From positions 11,044,001-11,108,000 of the forward strand of contig CM073590.1 in NCBI GenBank assembly GCA_037074705.1: 64,000 nucleotides of DNA, read 5' to 3'. A model generated the notes under the pieces. It was not told the origin of the DNA. It did no database searches and saw only the letters and a program-made list of their open reading frames with translations. Shown one piece after another: positions 21,890 through 33,239 of the stretch; within the stretch, counting starts at the first letter, position 1, and each line of letters opens with the position of its first letter. A program made the translations under genes and the position numbers. Origin of the DNA: Zhengitettix transpicula. Its lineage: Eukaryota; Arthropoda; Insecta; Orthoptera; Tetrigidae.

Positions 21890-22260
21890 ATACACATTTT
21901 AATTCTGTCATGTATTACCGCATAGCAAACTGGGGTCGTTCACATCACGCGTTTCAAATTTTTAAACTTCAAAAGAAGGCTGTACAAATAATATTGGCAA
22001 GCATTTGTTTCGGAATCTTGGGATTTTAACATTGCCTTGTACGTATATTCTAGAAATTTTAAATTTTGTCTGGAGAAACATTAATTTATATGCCCTAAAC
22101 GGAGCAAACCATTTATACAACACTAGAAATAGCTCTCAACTCCGCATAGAAAAACATCGCCTAAGCTTTTTTGAATCAAGCATTCGTTAATCCGGGATAA
22201 ATCTATACACTAAAATTCCAGAAGAAATAAAAACTTTAGTATACAAAATTTATTTATAAA
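21890..22260 (+). mobile_element. LINE reverse transcriptase C-terminal remnant
   Basis: Plus-strand frames give SVMYYRIANWGRSHHAFQIF followed by KLQKKAVQIILASIC, matching the 'Y-x-x-x-x-x-G-x-x-x-W-G' and 'LQKKAVRI' motifs that follow the RT catalytic core. After a frameshift, FRNLGILTLPCTYILEILNF, then HLYNTRNSSQLRIEKHRLSF and, past a TAA, INLYTKIPEEIKTL. The order and motifs are those of the C-terminal third of CR1/jockey-group LINEs. The catalytic region is absent, so this is a 5'-truncated, inactive copy. The minus-strand remnant at 33.2-34.3 kb has the same type of tail (SCRELLKKLRILTP) and may be the same family. Confidence 0.88.
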
Positions 22261-23966
22261 GAGTTGTAAATCTGTGTTAATTAATTAAGCATATTACTCG
22301 GTGAAAGAGTTCGTAGAAAGGAAGGACAGATTAGATCCTCTTTAATAAAAATTGTTTGCTGGTATCCTAACAAGTTTTACGATGATAATATTCTAGAATT
22401 TAACTGCTGACTTATTTTCTTTTTCGTGTTCGACGGGAATCGATGTAAGATTTTCTACTGGAAACTCCGTCGAATGGAAATTGATTACTTCTTTAATTAC
22501 TAATTACTGTCATATCTTTAACGTAGTTTTAAATCATATATTATTTTTGTAAAGTTCAATGTTTGTTTTTTAAACTGTGTATTTGTAATAATTATTCTTT
22601 TCATGTAAATTATATTATGACTTATCCTCCACCGAGGACTAATGGCATGAATAATAAATCTAAATTTAAGTCTTCGGCTGTCTGCTTTCTAAATAATTCG
22701 ATTGATATAATTCAAATGCTCCTGCAACACTCGAGCGTAGAAAACAAGACGTAATACAGGTCCACGAAAGAAACGACACGGTTTGTCTGCATCTAAAAGG
22801 CCATTGGAAACTTACTCTAAGAGCTCTGCAAATCGGCAGCATCGTCGAACAAAGGACACGGCAACTCAACAAAGAGGAATTTTGAAGAAACACTATAGAA
22901 ATCTTGTTAATCGTTTATGAAAGTATTTTATGGAGCGGAAATATAACGGTGCTATTTACCCTATGTGACAACGAAATACACGCGAATTTAACAGGCGTGC
23001 TGTTTTTAAAAGAAAATCATTCAGATGAAAAATCAGACTATATTCCTAAACGCAGCAGCGTTGACACAATACAGTTCAAAATCATTCGAAGGTAGTAAGT
23101 TTCAATCAGAAAAATATTACGTTATACGTATTTGAAAGCCAATATTAATATTTATGCTACCATCCCAACGAAGTGAAATCAATTCCAAGTCGGTGGGCAA
23201 TAAGTAGATGTAATGTTAAATATTATGCGTTATAACTCCATAAATATTAAAAATACTGTGATAAAGAAATGGGGAGGTCCAATATGTACTTACGAAAGTT
23301 GATATAAATTGGATACAAAAATAGGATGTTAGGAGCTTTCAATCTTTCTCAACTTTTCAATTAATACCGCAACTCATTTTATAAACAAAATCCCCATCTA
23401 GCAATAGAACAACTGGGGCAAGGAATAATTTAACCGTCTAGGTTTGACGGAATAACTTAGTCGGTCTCCTATCAATACAAATCCAAATTTCGGTAATTTC
23501 TTTTTTTTTTTTAAAAAAAAAAGGTAATGGAAGATATTGAGGAGTTATTATTGTTTGCTCTAAATAAGAGACAAAATTAATACTTAAGATATAATTTTTT
23601 TTCGAAAAACATAGGATTACTTTGTGTAAGTAGGTTATAAATTTGAGCCATAACTGATGCATAGTTACAGTTCACCAGTTAATACAAATCGGTAAATCCC
23701 AGAAGAGTGACGTAAAGCTTTTAAAACGCTGAACCTGGGTTTACTTTCCAAGGAAGAATATTTTTTCCAGTAAAACTTGTTATTTTAATATTTTACAAAT
23801 AGCACGCGAGTGAAAGCAAAATTATTTGCTAATTGCACAGAAAAACTGCTTCATTTATAGGTAAGGGCCATTATTAAATGGGAATTAATCAGGGATTAAA
23901 ATGTGGTCATGTGGAAAGACATTTGAAGGTCTCAAATTTCTGAAATGTTTAGATTATGATTAAATT
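22261..23966. other. No gene recognised
   Basis: A+T-rich. A patch at 22720-22880 is open on the plus strand (RKQDVIQVHERNDTVCLHLK, GSIVEQRTRQLNKEEF, then a stop). It looks protein-like but I cannot assign it. A T12-A10 snapback lies at 23501-23522. Confidence 0.55.
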
Positions 23967-24498
23967 TATGGTAAAAAGGACTGTTGACGATGACGAGTAG
24001 AAAAAACAAAAACAGTCTCCAAGTTTTTAACTTTATTAAATAATTAGTCAGAAGCTTTCAACTCTTTTGTTATAATCATCCTCAATGAACAATAAAAACG
24101 TTACCACTTATATAAAAAAACATCAAGTTTCGAATACATTGCAAACACTTCAGCATAACATATCTTCTTGTCCTATATTTAAAATCATATTAACTTTAAA
24201 AAATATTAGTACCTATAGGTACTTAGTCACTACTATAAAACTATGTTGTTTATTCAACAAGGTCTGTTCTACAAATGCTCCATTAGGTGGTTCATTGTGT
24301 AGAATTACAATCGAAAATCGATACTATAGTAACAAAATTATAGTATCGATTTATCATATTGTTAGTATATATAACAAGTAACGTTTTTATTGTTCATTCA
24401 GGGTGATTATAACAAAAGAGTTGAAAGCTTCCAACTAATTATTTAATAAAGTTAAAAACTATCTGTTTTTAGTTTTTTCTACTCATTATGATTAAATT
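23953..24498. mobile_element. Foldback element, second family, with 14-bp target duplication
   Basis: A 518-bp insertion (23967-24484) flanked by exact ATTATGATTAAATT at 23953-23966 and 24485-24498. Its arms are inverted: 23995-24104 on the left pairs with 24380-24484 on the right, with few mismatches (AGTTGAAAGCTTC, TAATTATTTAATAAAGTT, AACAATAAAAACGTTAC). The left end has about 28 extra bases (23967-23994) missing from the right. The middle is A+T-rich, has a 15-bp-arm hairpin at about 24310-24353, and encodes nothing recognisable. The architecture (inverted arms, one ragged end, 13-14-bp duplication) parallels the Penelope units, but the sequence is different. Confidence 0.88.
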
Positions 24499-26521
24499 GT
24501 TTCTATTGCTAAACGCGATAATTGTCTGTTTATAGCATAGGATGGGATCAGTACAGTAAGAAACAAAAAGCAGCATAGCATAAGATAAGAAAGCATTCTT
24601 CAACAAGCCTATCTGTTTCCGATATGGAATTATGATAGTACAAGTAGTTCGTAACCCTGTAGGTAAGGAATGTAAGTTAATAAGAAAATGACAGTTAAAA
24701 GTCCGAAAGTGTGTTGCTACAGAAATATGTTCAAGATGAAGTGCACATTTCATAGGATAAGGGATGGGACTTCTTTTAGAAATTATTTGCAGCAAATGAG
24801 TAGTCGGATTAATATCATCAGGCAAGATAAGGTAATGGGTAATATGTTGATTAGTAAATATACGTCAAACGCTGTGATTTTCTAAATCTATTCAACTTAA
24901 ATTTTCGTTTAATCAGAATTGAGCAATATTCAGATGAATTCTCAAAGTAAAGAAAGTAAATACTTACTATACTTATCTAAGGTAACTACGCAGAAAACTT
25001 TCACTCAGCGCCACAATATGACAGCAGCCGGTCCGACCGCAACCGTCAAGCAAACTAGGTGTATTTTTGACAATTATCCATGGATTTTTAAAACCAGATT
25101 ATGCGTTGGAAAGAGAATTAAATTATCTAAAACTTTTCTTCCACGACAAATAACTGTACTGCTGATCAGTTTTTAGATATCTGCAATAGATAGTAATATA
25201 GCAAACTTCATTATTTTCGAAAATGACGTAAAATGTCGTTAATTTGACGATTTCTAACACTTATTTCGACCGAATCTCGTAATAAGATATACCATTTGAT
25301 GAAGAATTTTATGCTACACAATTTATTACCGAACATTATTTTCAATAGAATGCCTCATGCTTTTTCTATTAGCGAAAAACTGAAAAGAGGTGCAAAATTT
25401 CGTGGTTTTTAGGCTACAGAAAATTTTCCCCGAGTCCTTTAGAATCGGAAACCTTGGTTTCTCAATAATGGCCGCATAAAAGTTGAAAAAAAATACCCCA
25501 CCTTTTTTGTATCCTGGATATGATCAAGAATATGGTGACCTGGATCTTCGAAATAGTTTTTTATTAATACAATGGGTAAGAATATGGAAAGATTTGACTT
25601 ATTTGAATCATAAATAATGTGTAATTATGCTTATATATTATATTTAAATATTCTATTTATACTATCTACAGAAAATCTATTTTATATTGTTTATTAATTT
25701 CAATGCATGACCCAATCTCGGTCTGCCAGGTGAACTAAATGTTTAATATATTATCTGTCACAGTTTAGGTCGTAAGAGATTAGTTGTCCTTGGGCTTATC
25801 AGGTCAGGCCTCGTGTCAACGAGATACTTAACGCAGGTAAACAATTGCGTACACTTACAACACTCGTTACCCACTAGTTAAAATTCATTCTGAAGTTATA
25901 CAGAAACACCGACAAAGTTAAAACCGTTTAGCATTTGAATGAATTTTGATTTATGTTACAGAAAACCTACAGCCAGATCATTTGCAATATTCTTAACCTC
26001 TGTTACGTCGTAAATGATCCTTTGTTCGCCATCATTTTCTGTAAATGGATCCTGATTAGATACCAGTTTTCAAGGTCAATTAGTAGATACTGTCACTTTT
26101 GAGAAGGAGATAAGTACGTATGCAGATCAGACGGAGAACGAAAGTAAAAAATTGAGCAAGGTTTATTCAGTAGATACTAAAAAAATAATAGGGAGGGAGA
26201 CTTATGGGACACGCATAAAGAATATTTTATTATAACACTTAACAGACGTTAGACTCATTAAGAAAAAATGGATAATTGCCATATTTAAATGAATCAAGCA
26301 GAAATTGTATAATTAGTACACACATAACGCAACTTTATGGCTCTATTATTAATATTGTAGAGATTACAAATGTGTAATGAAATGATATATTTAAATTGTT
26401 TCTTTAATTATTGGCGACGTAACAGTGTAAAGAACAGCATTGTTTGGCGCGAGAATGCAGTGACGATAAAGGTTGCTAGGAGTTGTTGTCTCAAGAGCGT
26501 ATATAAGACGCTCAGAACTTT
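24499..26521. other. No gene recognised
   Basis: A+T-rich. The 118-codon minus frame (24469-24825) and the plus frames at 24688-24885 and 24919-25176 show no known domain. Confidence 0.55.
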
Positions 26522-27020
26522 CTTTCGCAGGTGAACCTTCCCAGAGAGCTCTGGAGGAGGCTACCTTTGGGGATGCCTTCACTTCTCTCTGGTTTTTTGA
26601 ACTAAGGTTCCCACATGCCGAAGGACCTCGGCCTGTATGGAGAGGTGTATGTTCTGGGGTCGCAGACTTTCGGCATACGGAAAGAGTTGTCCGCTATTCG
26701 TATTGGAATAGTCGGTCACCTGCCTCCTAAACTGGTCAATGCACGCCGAGGGGAAAGCTGCGATCCAACAGAAAACCCCTCTCCCGCCATCGGAAGGGCG
26801 TGGGACAAGTACCAAATGCTAGACCTACCTGATGCAGGTATTTTTAGAGTTTTCCCTGTATCACTTTTAGGCAAATTGCCGGGTAGGATCCTTAAAAAAC
26901 AGCCTGGGGGCCCTAGTTAACCCTTAGCTACCTTACTATACCTTTCCGCATCACCCCTTTCACTCTCTTTCCTATGGAATAAGAGGGGAGTTGCCACTAT
27001 GTGGATTACCCTATACAAAG
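26522..27020 (+). mobile_element. R retroposon copy, near full length
   Basis: Plus-oriented copy. It includes the 5' section missing from most copies (TTCGCAGGTGAACCTTCC, then GAGGCTACCTTTGGGGATGC) and runs to GTGGATTACCCTATACAAAG at the 3' end. The palindrome is degraded here (GCCGAAGGACCTCGGC). The TACCTGATGCAGG block is intact. A 101-codon frame (26615-26920) is open, but a long frame is open on the other strand as well. No poly(A) tail remains. Confidence 0.87.
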
Positions 27021-29479
27021 CCTGTCTACACCTTCTTAGCGGAGGACAGTCAAACAGAAAACAGTCAGAGAGGAGTGTATTGTGGGAGACAGTCAGTGGC
27101 GGGCCTGACCATGGTAGTCCGGGCGAGAGTCTGTGGTGGTCTAATTCAACAAAGTATGGGCTGAGTATCATCATATTTTCTATGAAAGGCTTTTCTACAG
27201 TTAAACTAAATTTTACCACACGTATGACAATAAAGTAGAAAGGCGCCGAAAGAGTTGTAATGTGTTACGACGACGTGTAAAAAGTATATAATAAAAAGTG
27301 TTTAATAAAAATTAATAAAATCACGAGTGCAAAAACAGGTACCAGACAGCTCTAAATACATGGTATGTAAAAAAAACCTTTCTTTTGTAAATGTTTACCG
27401 CCAGGTTTCTATAACTTTGTCAGATTTTCTAGTTTTATCAGATTTCTATAGTTGTTATTTTATAAACTTTTGTTATTGTAAATAAAATTCATTTTTTGCT
27501 TTTGTAACTTGGTGAAAAATGCAAATCACTGTCTTTAATAGAGGCCCTATAAGCGGCCCGGAAATTTAGCTTATCATGAAAACTGAGGCATTTACTTAAC
27601 CTAAAATGTAAAGTCAATGTAAATTAAAATTGTCAGTTAAATAATATTTGTTTTCTATTTAAAAATTTTGGTTTAATTTCAGATTAATTTCAACGTAAAA
27701 TTCTTTCCATGGTTTCCTTATAATTAAAAGTGAATACCACATAATTTGGCTCTCCAACGAGGAGCTTGTTTCTTTTATATCTTATTGAATACTACAATAT
27801 ATGTTAATTTCTACAGTTTCAACAATGCAGGACTATAATATAATTCTAGAGGAACAGTATGAACATTACTAAAACATTTAAATGGATTTTGTAAACAAAG
27901 ATAGTTTGATAGTGTGTTGCAGAGGGCAAAATATATTTGAGATATTCCATGTATAATTACCTGGATTTTAATAATAAATCTAAAAACGCGTATTGGAAGT
28001 CATGAATACGAAGTTATAGCTTTCTTTGTATGAGTTCGTTATAAGCTTCGAAACTGATCCTAGATAGACATGGCGTGCTGACTATCTGAAACCCGAAATT
28101 CTTTATACAGCGTATTTGAGATCATAAGTAAATTAAGCAAGTAATTGTCGAGACAAATTAATATATTTTGTTTGTAGTAGTCAGTCTTCTGTGTAGTCCT
28201 TAATCAAACAGCAAACGTTGCAGTCGTCTTTTCTTGGGGTGAGGCATCGTCGCAACTCTAATCTCACGAGTTGCATCAATATTGGCAGCATTTCTTTGTT
28301 TGTAAACATTTATGCATTCTTCACTCGCCAAATGCAATACAGAAATTACAACAATTCGCTCCTGACAATTAAAATCATTCTGAAATATATTGACGCGAAT
28401 CACCACTGTGATTATTTAAACTTAAGTTTGCAATAGCTAAAGAGCTTTTCCATACGCATTTACCAATGCTGTCGTCAAATACAAAAATTAAAATAGAACT
28501 TAGTGAAGAGCTTCTTTGTTTTAGCAATATTTATAAATATATACCTGTAAAACTATCAAACGACTTTGCATTGAAGTAAGAAACAAGGGTATGGGTCATG
28601 GGATATTTTTTGAAATGATGTGTAGAGACGATAGTGAAAGCATTGTTTAAATTCGAATGGATGCGTTACATGTATGGAAAGATTATTCCGCGCAGGAGCG
28701 TATTCGATGAATAAAACAACCGTTTAGACTTGCGAAATGTTGCAAACGTTACAATGAAGCCGCATAATCCTCGTGACTCGATCCAAAGCAGGAAAGCCTG
28801 TGATGTAAGCATTTACACAGCACGCCAATTACTGACGTTGTACACATAAGTCACGAAGGCGATCCTCAGGCACTGAGCTTCCAACGTGAATTTCATATCG
28901 TCAGAGAAAGTTGTACCTCCTACTTCCGATTTACTAACGGATAGCCACGTTGCTCCATCTGTAAATGCGTGTTGTTTATCGTTTTCGTGTTTTTCTATTT
29001 CTTTTAATGGCAATGTTAATGTGTGCGCTGTGATAATATATATACTTTATACTCGTCAGGTGAAGAGTATCGTGGCAAGTAGTCGTCTTCAAGGTCAAGT
29101 GTGTAATTCTGAAAATGTGCTATTCTTGCTACTTGATATTCGTTATTGCCGTATTGTGTAAATAGTGATGACATTACAAGCGACATAAATAATTCTGACG
29201 AAACATTTCCTATTCCCAAATAATAAACATCCTGTGGTATGCAATACACAAGCAATTCCGAGGGACAGCTATTCCATATAACAAAAAAAAACAGTTTCAG
29301 CAAAAAATCAGAGAAAATATAAATAATAAAAAAAATATTGTGCGCATAAAAATTTCCTCAGCACATATATTTAACTTTTTGTATATGGTGAAAAAGAATT
29401 GGAAGGCGAAAGTGGGAAAATTTGGGGTACTTAGCAACAAATGTAACACATAGATATAAATTATTCGATACTACATGAT
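27021..29479. other. No gene recognised; one LTR-like motif
   Basis: A+T-rich. At 27541-27570 the motif GAGGCCCTATAAGCGGCCC resembles motifs at 51737 and 52535 and may mark an old LTR-type repeat. Frames at 28813-29013 (minus), 28886-29161 (plus) and 29016-29303 (minus) are unrecognised. Confidence 0.5.
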
Positions 29480-30590
29480 GGTTGATATTATGTGATTATT
29501 ACAATTTCCTTCAATCGAAGGATATAATGAGACTGAATAATTCACTCATGAACTTGAATCTAACTATTCTCCTAATTTCCTTGATGTCACTGTATCCATT
29601 CACAATACTTCCATTCTCACCAAATGGTGCAGAAAACCTAAATACTCCGGACGTGTTCTCAATTATTTTTCTGATCATCCTCCAAACCAAAAGAGAGCTA
29701 TGGTATACAATCTTGTAGACAGCTATATTACTTTCTAACTCCAAGATCCATCAACACAACTTAAATATTGTCTGAAACATTTTAATCTCCAATGAATAAA
29801 CTTTAAATTTTATTATTAAACACACAAACAGCGGATTGAGCAAAATCCCAAACACCTCAAGCCAGTTTTTCTCGTACTCCCTTATTACAAATTTTTACAT
29901 TACAAATTTATCCAAATATTCAAAGAATATAAAATATCCATTATTTACAGATCCACTAATACGCTTTCTTACTTGATTAAAAACCACAAGGACCAACTTG
30001 ACACCTACAGCAAACATTGTGTAGATTACAAAATCTCTTGCTCGAATTGAAATTCCTGCTACATAGGGCAAACAAAACGTTCCCCTAATACACGTATCAA
30101 GGAACAAACTTCCCATTGATAAACAAACATTTCATCAATTTTAATCATACATTTGATTGACAAAATGCTAAGATTTTAGACATTGACACCAGGTACAATT
30201 CCAGACTCATTTCAGAGATGCTTCACATTAAATCAAACATCACAGCTATTAATGTACAAACAGACCCAATGAAACTCAATAATTGCTATGATCCCTTATT
30301 ATTACGCTAAACCTTCTGCTTTTCCATTGTCGTTGCTTCCTTATCGGTACGCTAACCCTTCGGCTCTCCCATTTTCGCTGCGTTTTCGTCGTTTTGAGTG
30401 TTGTCAACTGACCAGTGCAGTTGTGTTTTTCTCTAGGCTGTTAATAGCACCTGACGATAGGATCAAAGATCCCGGAAACGTTGTGAGGTAAATATATTAC
30501 CTATTTTGTCGGAATTGGCTATCTTTCTTATTCATTATTTTCTATCAGACGTAAATTTTTTCATATAATGAAATTATTTCATTCAAAAAA
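29480..30590 (+). mobile_element. Penelope-like element: RT C-terminus, GIY-YIG endonuclease and 3' terminal repeat
   Basis: A decayed plus-strand copy of a Penelope-like retroelement. RT-domain sequence after the catalytic core is seen at about 29560-29720 (NFLDVTVSIHNTSILTKWC, RKPKYSGRVLNYFSDHPPNQ, AMVYNLVDSYI). A linker with NKD-like segments follows (NTLSYLIKNHKDQLDTY, 29950-30010). Next comes the GIY-YIG endonuclease start (DYKISCSN, SCYIGQTKRSPNTRIKEQ, about 30020-30110). ISEMLHIKSN and AINVQTDPMKLNNCYDP (about 30205-30295) are the usual C-terminal end. The untranslated 3' end (about 30390-30590) carries GTCAACTGACCAGTGCAGTT, CTGACGA...GGAAACGTTGTG and GGAATTGGCTATCTTTC, identical in kind to the inverted units elsewhere. 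RT and GIY-YIG together define this group. Stops and frameshifts make it inactive. Confidence 0.88.
30451..30479 (+). ncRNA. Hammerhead-like ribozyme core in Penelope 3' end (candidate)
   Basis: CTGACGA (30451-30457) is followed by a perfect 5-bp stem GGATC-AAA-GATCC (30460-30472) and then GAAAC (30475-30479). This is the order and spacing of hammerhead CUGANGA, stem II and GAAA. Hammerhead motifs in the terminal repeats of Penelope-like elements are established. Stem I is unclear here, so activity is not implied. Confidence 0.45.
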
Positions 30591-32893
30591 TTTCTCGTTA
30601 CTGTCGCATTACTATTAATGAATATCTCTATATACGACTATCAGGATTTCTGTTATCCATACGGGAATAAATTCATCGTGCACGGTTCATCTCTCGACGG
30701 GTTTCAATATGTCTAACAGCGTCGTCATTACCAGATTGTCAGCAGATCGATGCGGCTTGTAGGATGCGAAATGGAGTGGAATATGGGAAAATATTATCTT
30801 GTTTGTTGAAGATTATCATAATTCAGATGAGTTATGGAATCATAAAATTGGTGATTATGAGAAAACTAAATAAATTCAATATTGTTTTTAATTAAAATTA
30901 TTATTTATAATAAAATCTTTCAATAACAACACAAGTTTATGTATATATTTGTACCCTTTTCAAGCTGTTGGAATGTAAGAAAGGTTTGTTTGAAGCTGTA
31001 AACTTTATCTCAGCCTGGCTATTAATTTTATGTTTATGTTTCTACGCTTAACGAAACATCAGACTTATTTATGTTTTTAATTATTATATACAATATATTT
31101 AATTTCATTTAATAAATCAGATAACTAAAAGATGTGAAAATTTAAAGAGGTGAAGGGAACAGTACAATATTTCAAGTTACAAACATATAAAATATTTAAA
31201 AATAAAAGTAACAGTATTTTTCTGTCATAAGTGTTGTCAGGAAAAAAATTATGAATTTTCAATAATATTGAAAATGAAATTCTATTTTTCAAATATTAAG
31301 TATTAATTTTTAAAATAATCTATATACAGAAAATTATAATATTGTATATAATAAGTAAAAAACCAAATAGTAGTTAGCATTCTAAAACCAGACTGACGAA
31401 ACCTTTATAATATCAAACCAAACCTTTTTTCCGATCAGACATCTTGAAAATGGTACTAATACGTGAAATTTTATGATTAATAAAACATTTTGGAATTATT
31501 AAATATGTTAATGATCGTTAATATAGCTGAGAATAAAAAATTATAATGTGAAGCAGTCAGCGGATAAATACAATTGTACTGTGAATGAAGTGAGAAACTA
31601 ATATGACAAAAGACTGAGTCATCTCCTAGCAAGAAAAGGGGAACGGTTTCATTTGAGCTTTTTTAGTTTTTTATTTCTGTAAAATTTCGAAATAACGCAT
31701 CATCGTCAGCAAGCAATTACTTGTTAAAATCATTTATAGGTTATTGAAAGTTCTCTTCACCACATTAGATATTTTTTTTTCGCTACGATTGAAAGCTTTG
31801 CCAAATATGCAGCCGCCGTGGCTGTAAAGACATGATGCACTACACTGAATTTGCCTGAATTGAATAGTTTTAGAATCATGCTTCAAGATCAGACGACAAA
31901 GCACATGCGATGTGGGGTGAAAAATTCCTTTAATTTTGTGGCGCCTTAACTTGATCACGTCATTTAAACATAATTCTTTATCATTTTTAAATATCTACAT
32001 CTTCCCGTATAACGAAACGGTAAAAGATTCCTTGTGTCGTGCATGACTGAAAAGCACTCGAAACAAGAGAATCAATTTAAAGAAGTGTACCACCTGGGAT
32101 ACATTTTCGTAGAAAGCTTGCGGAGTGTCGAAAGAGGAAGTACTCGTACTTGCCTAAGTGGTAATCCTACAGACTGTTTGCTTAGCAGAGAAAGCCGATT
32201 TTGACGGCTTGTTTTGGGATACGTGAGAGGACTGCGACATCTGTCAGAAGGACAATAGTCCAACTCCTGCGTCGTAGCTTCCTCTCAACGCAACAAAGAA
32301 AATTAGTCTCAGCAAATCGCCTCTTACCTTTGAAACTGTTCAAACATCGCTCCTAACTTTCAGGATAGTGGCATACTAATGTGAATTTAAAGAAGATTTG
32401 AAGTCGATATTTCACAGTTTAAAACCTCCCGAGTGCCAAATCTTGACTTGTATTTATGCATAAAGGAAAAAACAACTTTAAAACAGATAACTTTGCTAAC
32501 ATCTGGAAAGTATTTCGAAGAATTGTATAGAAGAATTTGCCCTTCATGAGAAGCAAAGCTACAAATATGCGGTAAGAATCTATATTGTTTAGATAATTAA
32601 TAACTTAATTTAAATAAGAACAATATATAATACAATAACATTAAGTATTTTATCTGTAGCAAATTATTAAATTTAAATTTTTGCAGTATAAAATCTATAT
32701 AAATATTATTAATTTCACTTTGATATATTTTAATAATTAAAGACTACCAATAGTTTACACCACTGTAATAAGATTACAAATTTGGTATGAATATAATTAT
32801 TTTCCAAAGACTCATTTAGGAAGTAGGAGTGGCTGACTAGAATTTTTTAAGCTCACCTTTGAATGCAACTGGAGTGTTTCCTAATACTTAACG
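30591..32893. other. No gene recognised
   Basis: Strongly A+T-rich (30840-31560 especially). A G+C-richer patch at 32090-32300 has no long convincing frame. Nothing recognised. Confidence 0.6.
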
Positions 32894-33169
32894 TAATCAG
32901 GATGTTTAAAATGAAAAAATTTACGACTGATTGAAAATAATGAATAAGAATTATAGCCAGTTCGGACAAAAAAAAGTGATAATATAAATACCACACAACG
33001 TTTCTGGGATTCTTGTCCCTTTCCTCAAATCCTAAGAAGGGCCTAGAGCGACACAACTGCACTTGTCAAGGAGGAAACGGACAAGGATCCCAGAAACGTT
33101 GTGCGGTATATATATTATCACTTTTTTGTCTGAATTGGCTATCTTTATTATTCATTAATCATAATGTTT
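32894..33169. mobile_element. Penelope-type inverted terminal-repeat unit with imperfect target duplication
   Basis: The left arm (32908-33020) and right arm (about 33070-33155) are inverted copies of the Penelope 3' end, with GATAATATAAATACCACACA on the left and its complement on the right. The left arm has the extra terminal piece (ACGACTGATTGAAAATAATG). Flanks TAATCAGGATGTTT (32894-32907) and TAATCATAATGTTT (33156-33169) agree at 12 of 14 positions, consistent with an older target duplication. The centre keeps GCGACACAACTGCACTTGTC. The hammerhead-like CTGANGA strand is lost on the right arm. Confidence 0.85.
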
Positions 33170-33239
33170 GTTAAAAATTTTAATCCGGCATATTCAACAC
33201 GTTTTTGTGCAACTAACAAAAATTAAAACTTATGGAAAT

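Noticed and set aside
24469..24825. 118-codon minus-strand ORF
   Set aside because: It starts inside the foldback's target region, has no recognisable domain, and the plus strand is also partly open.
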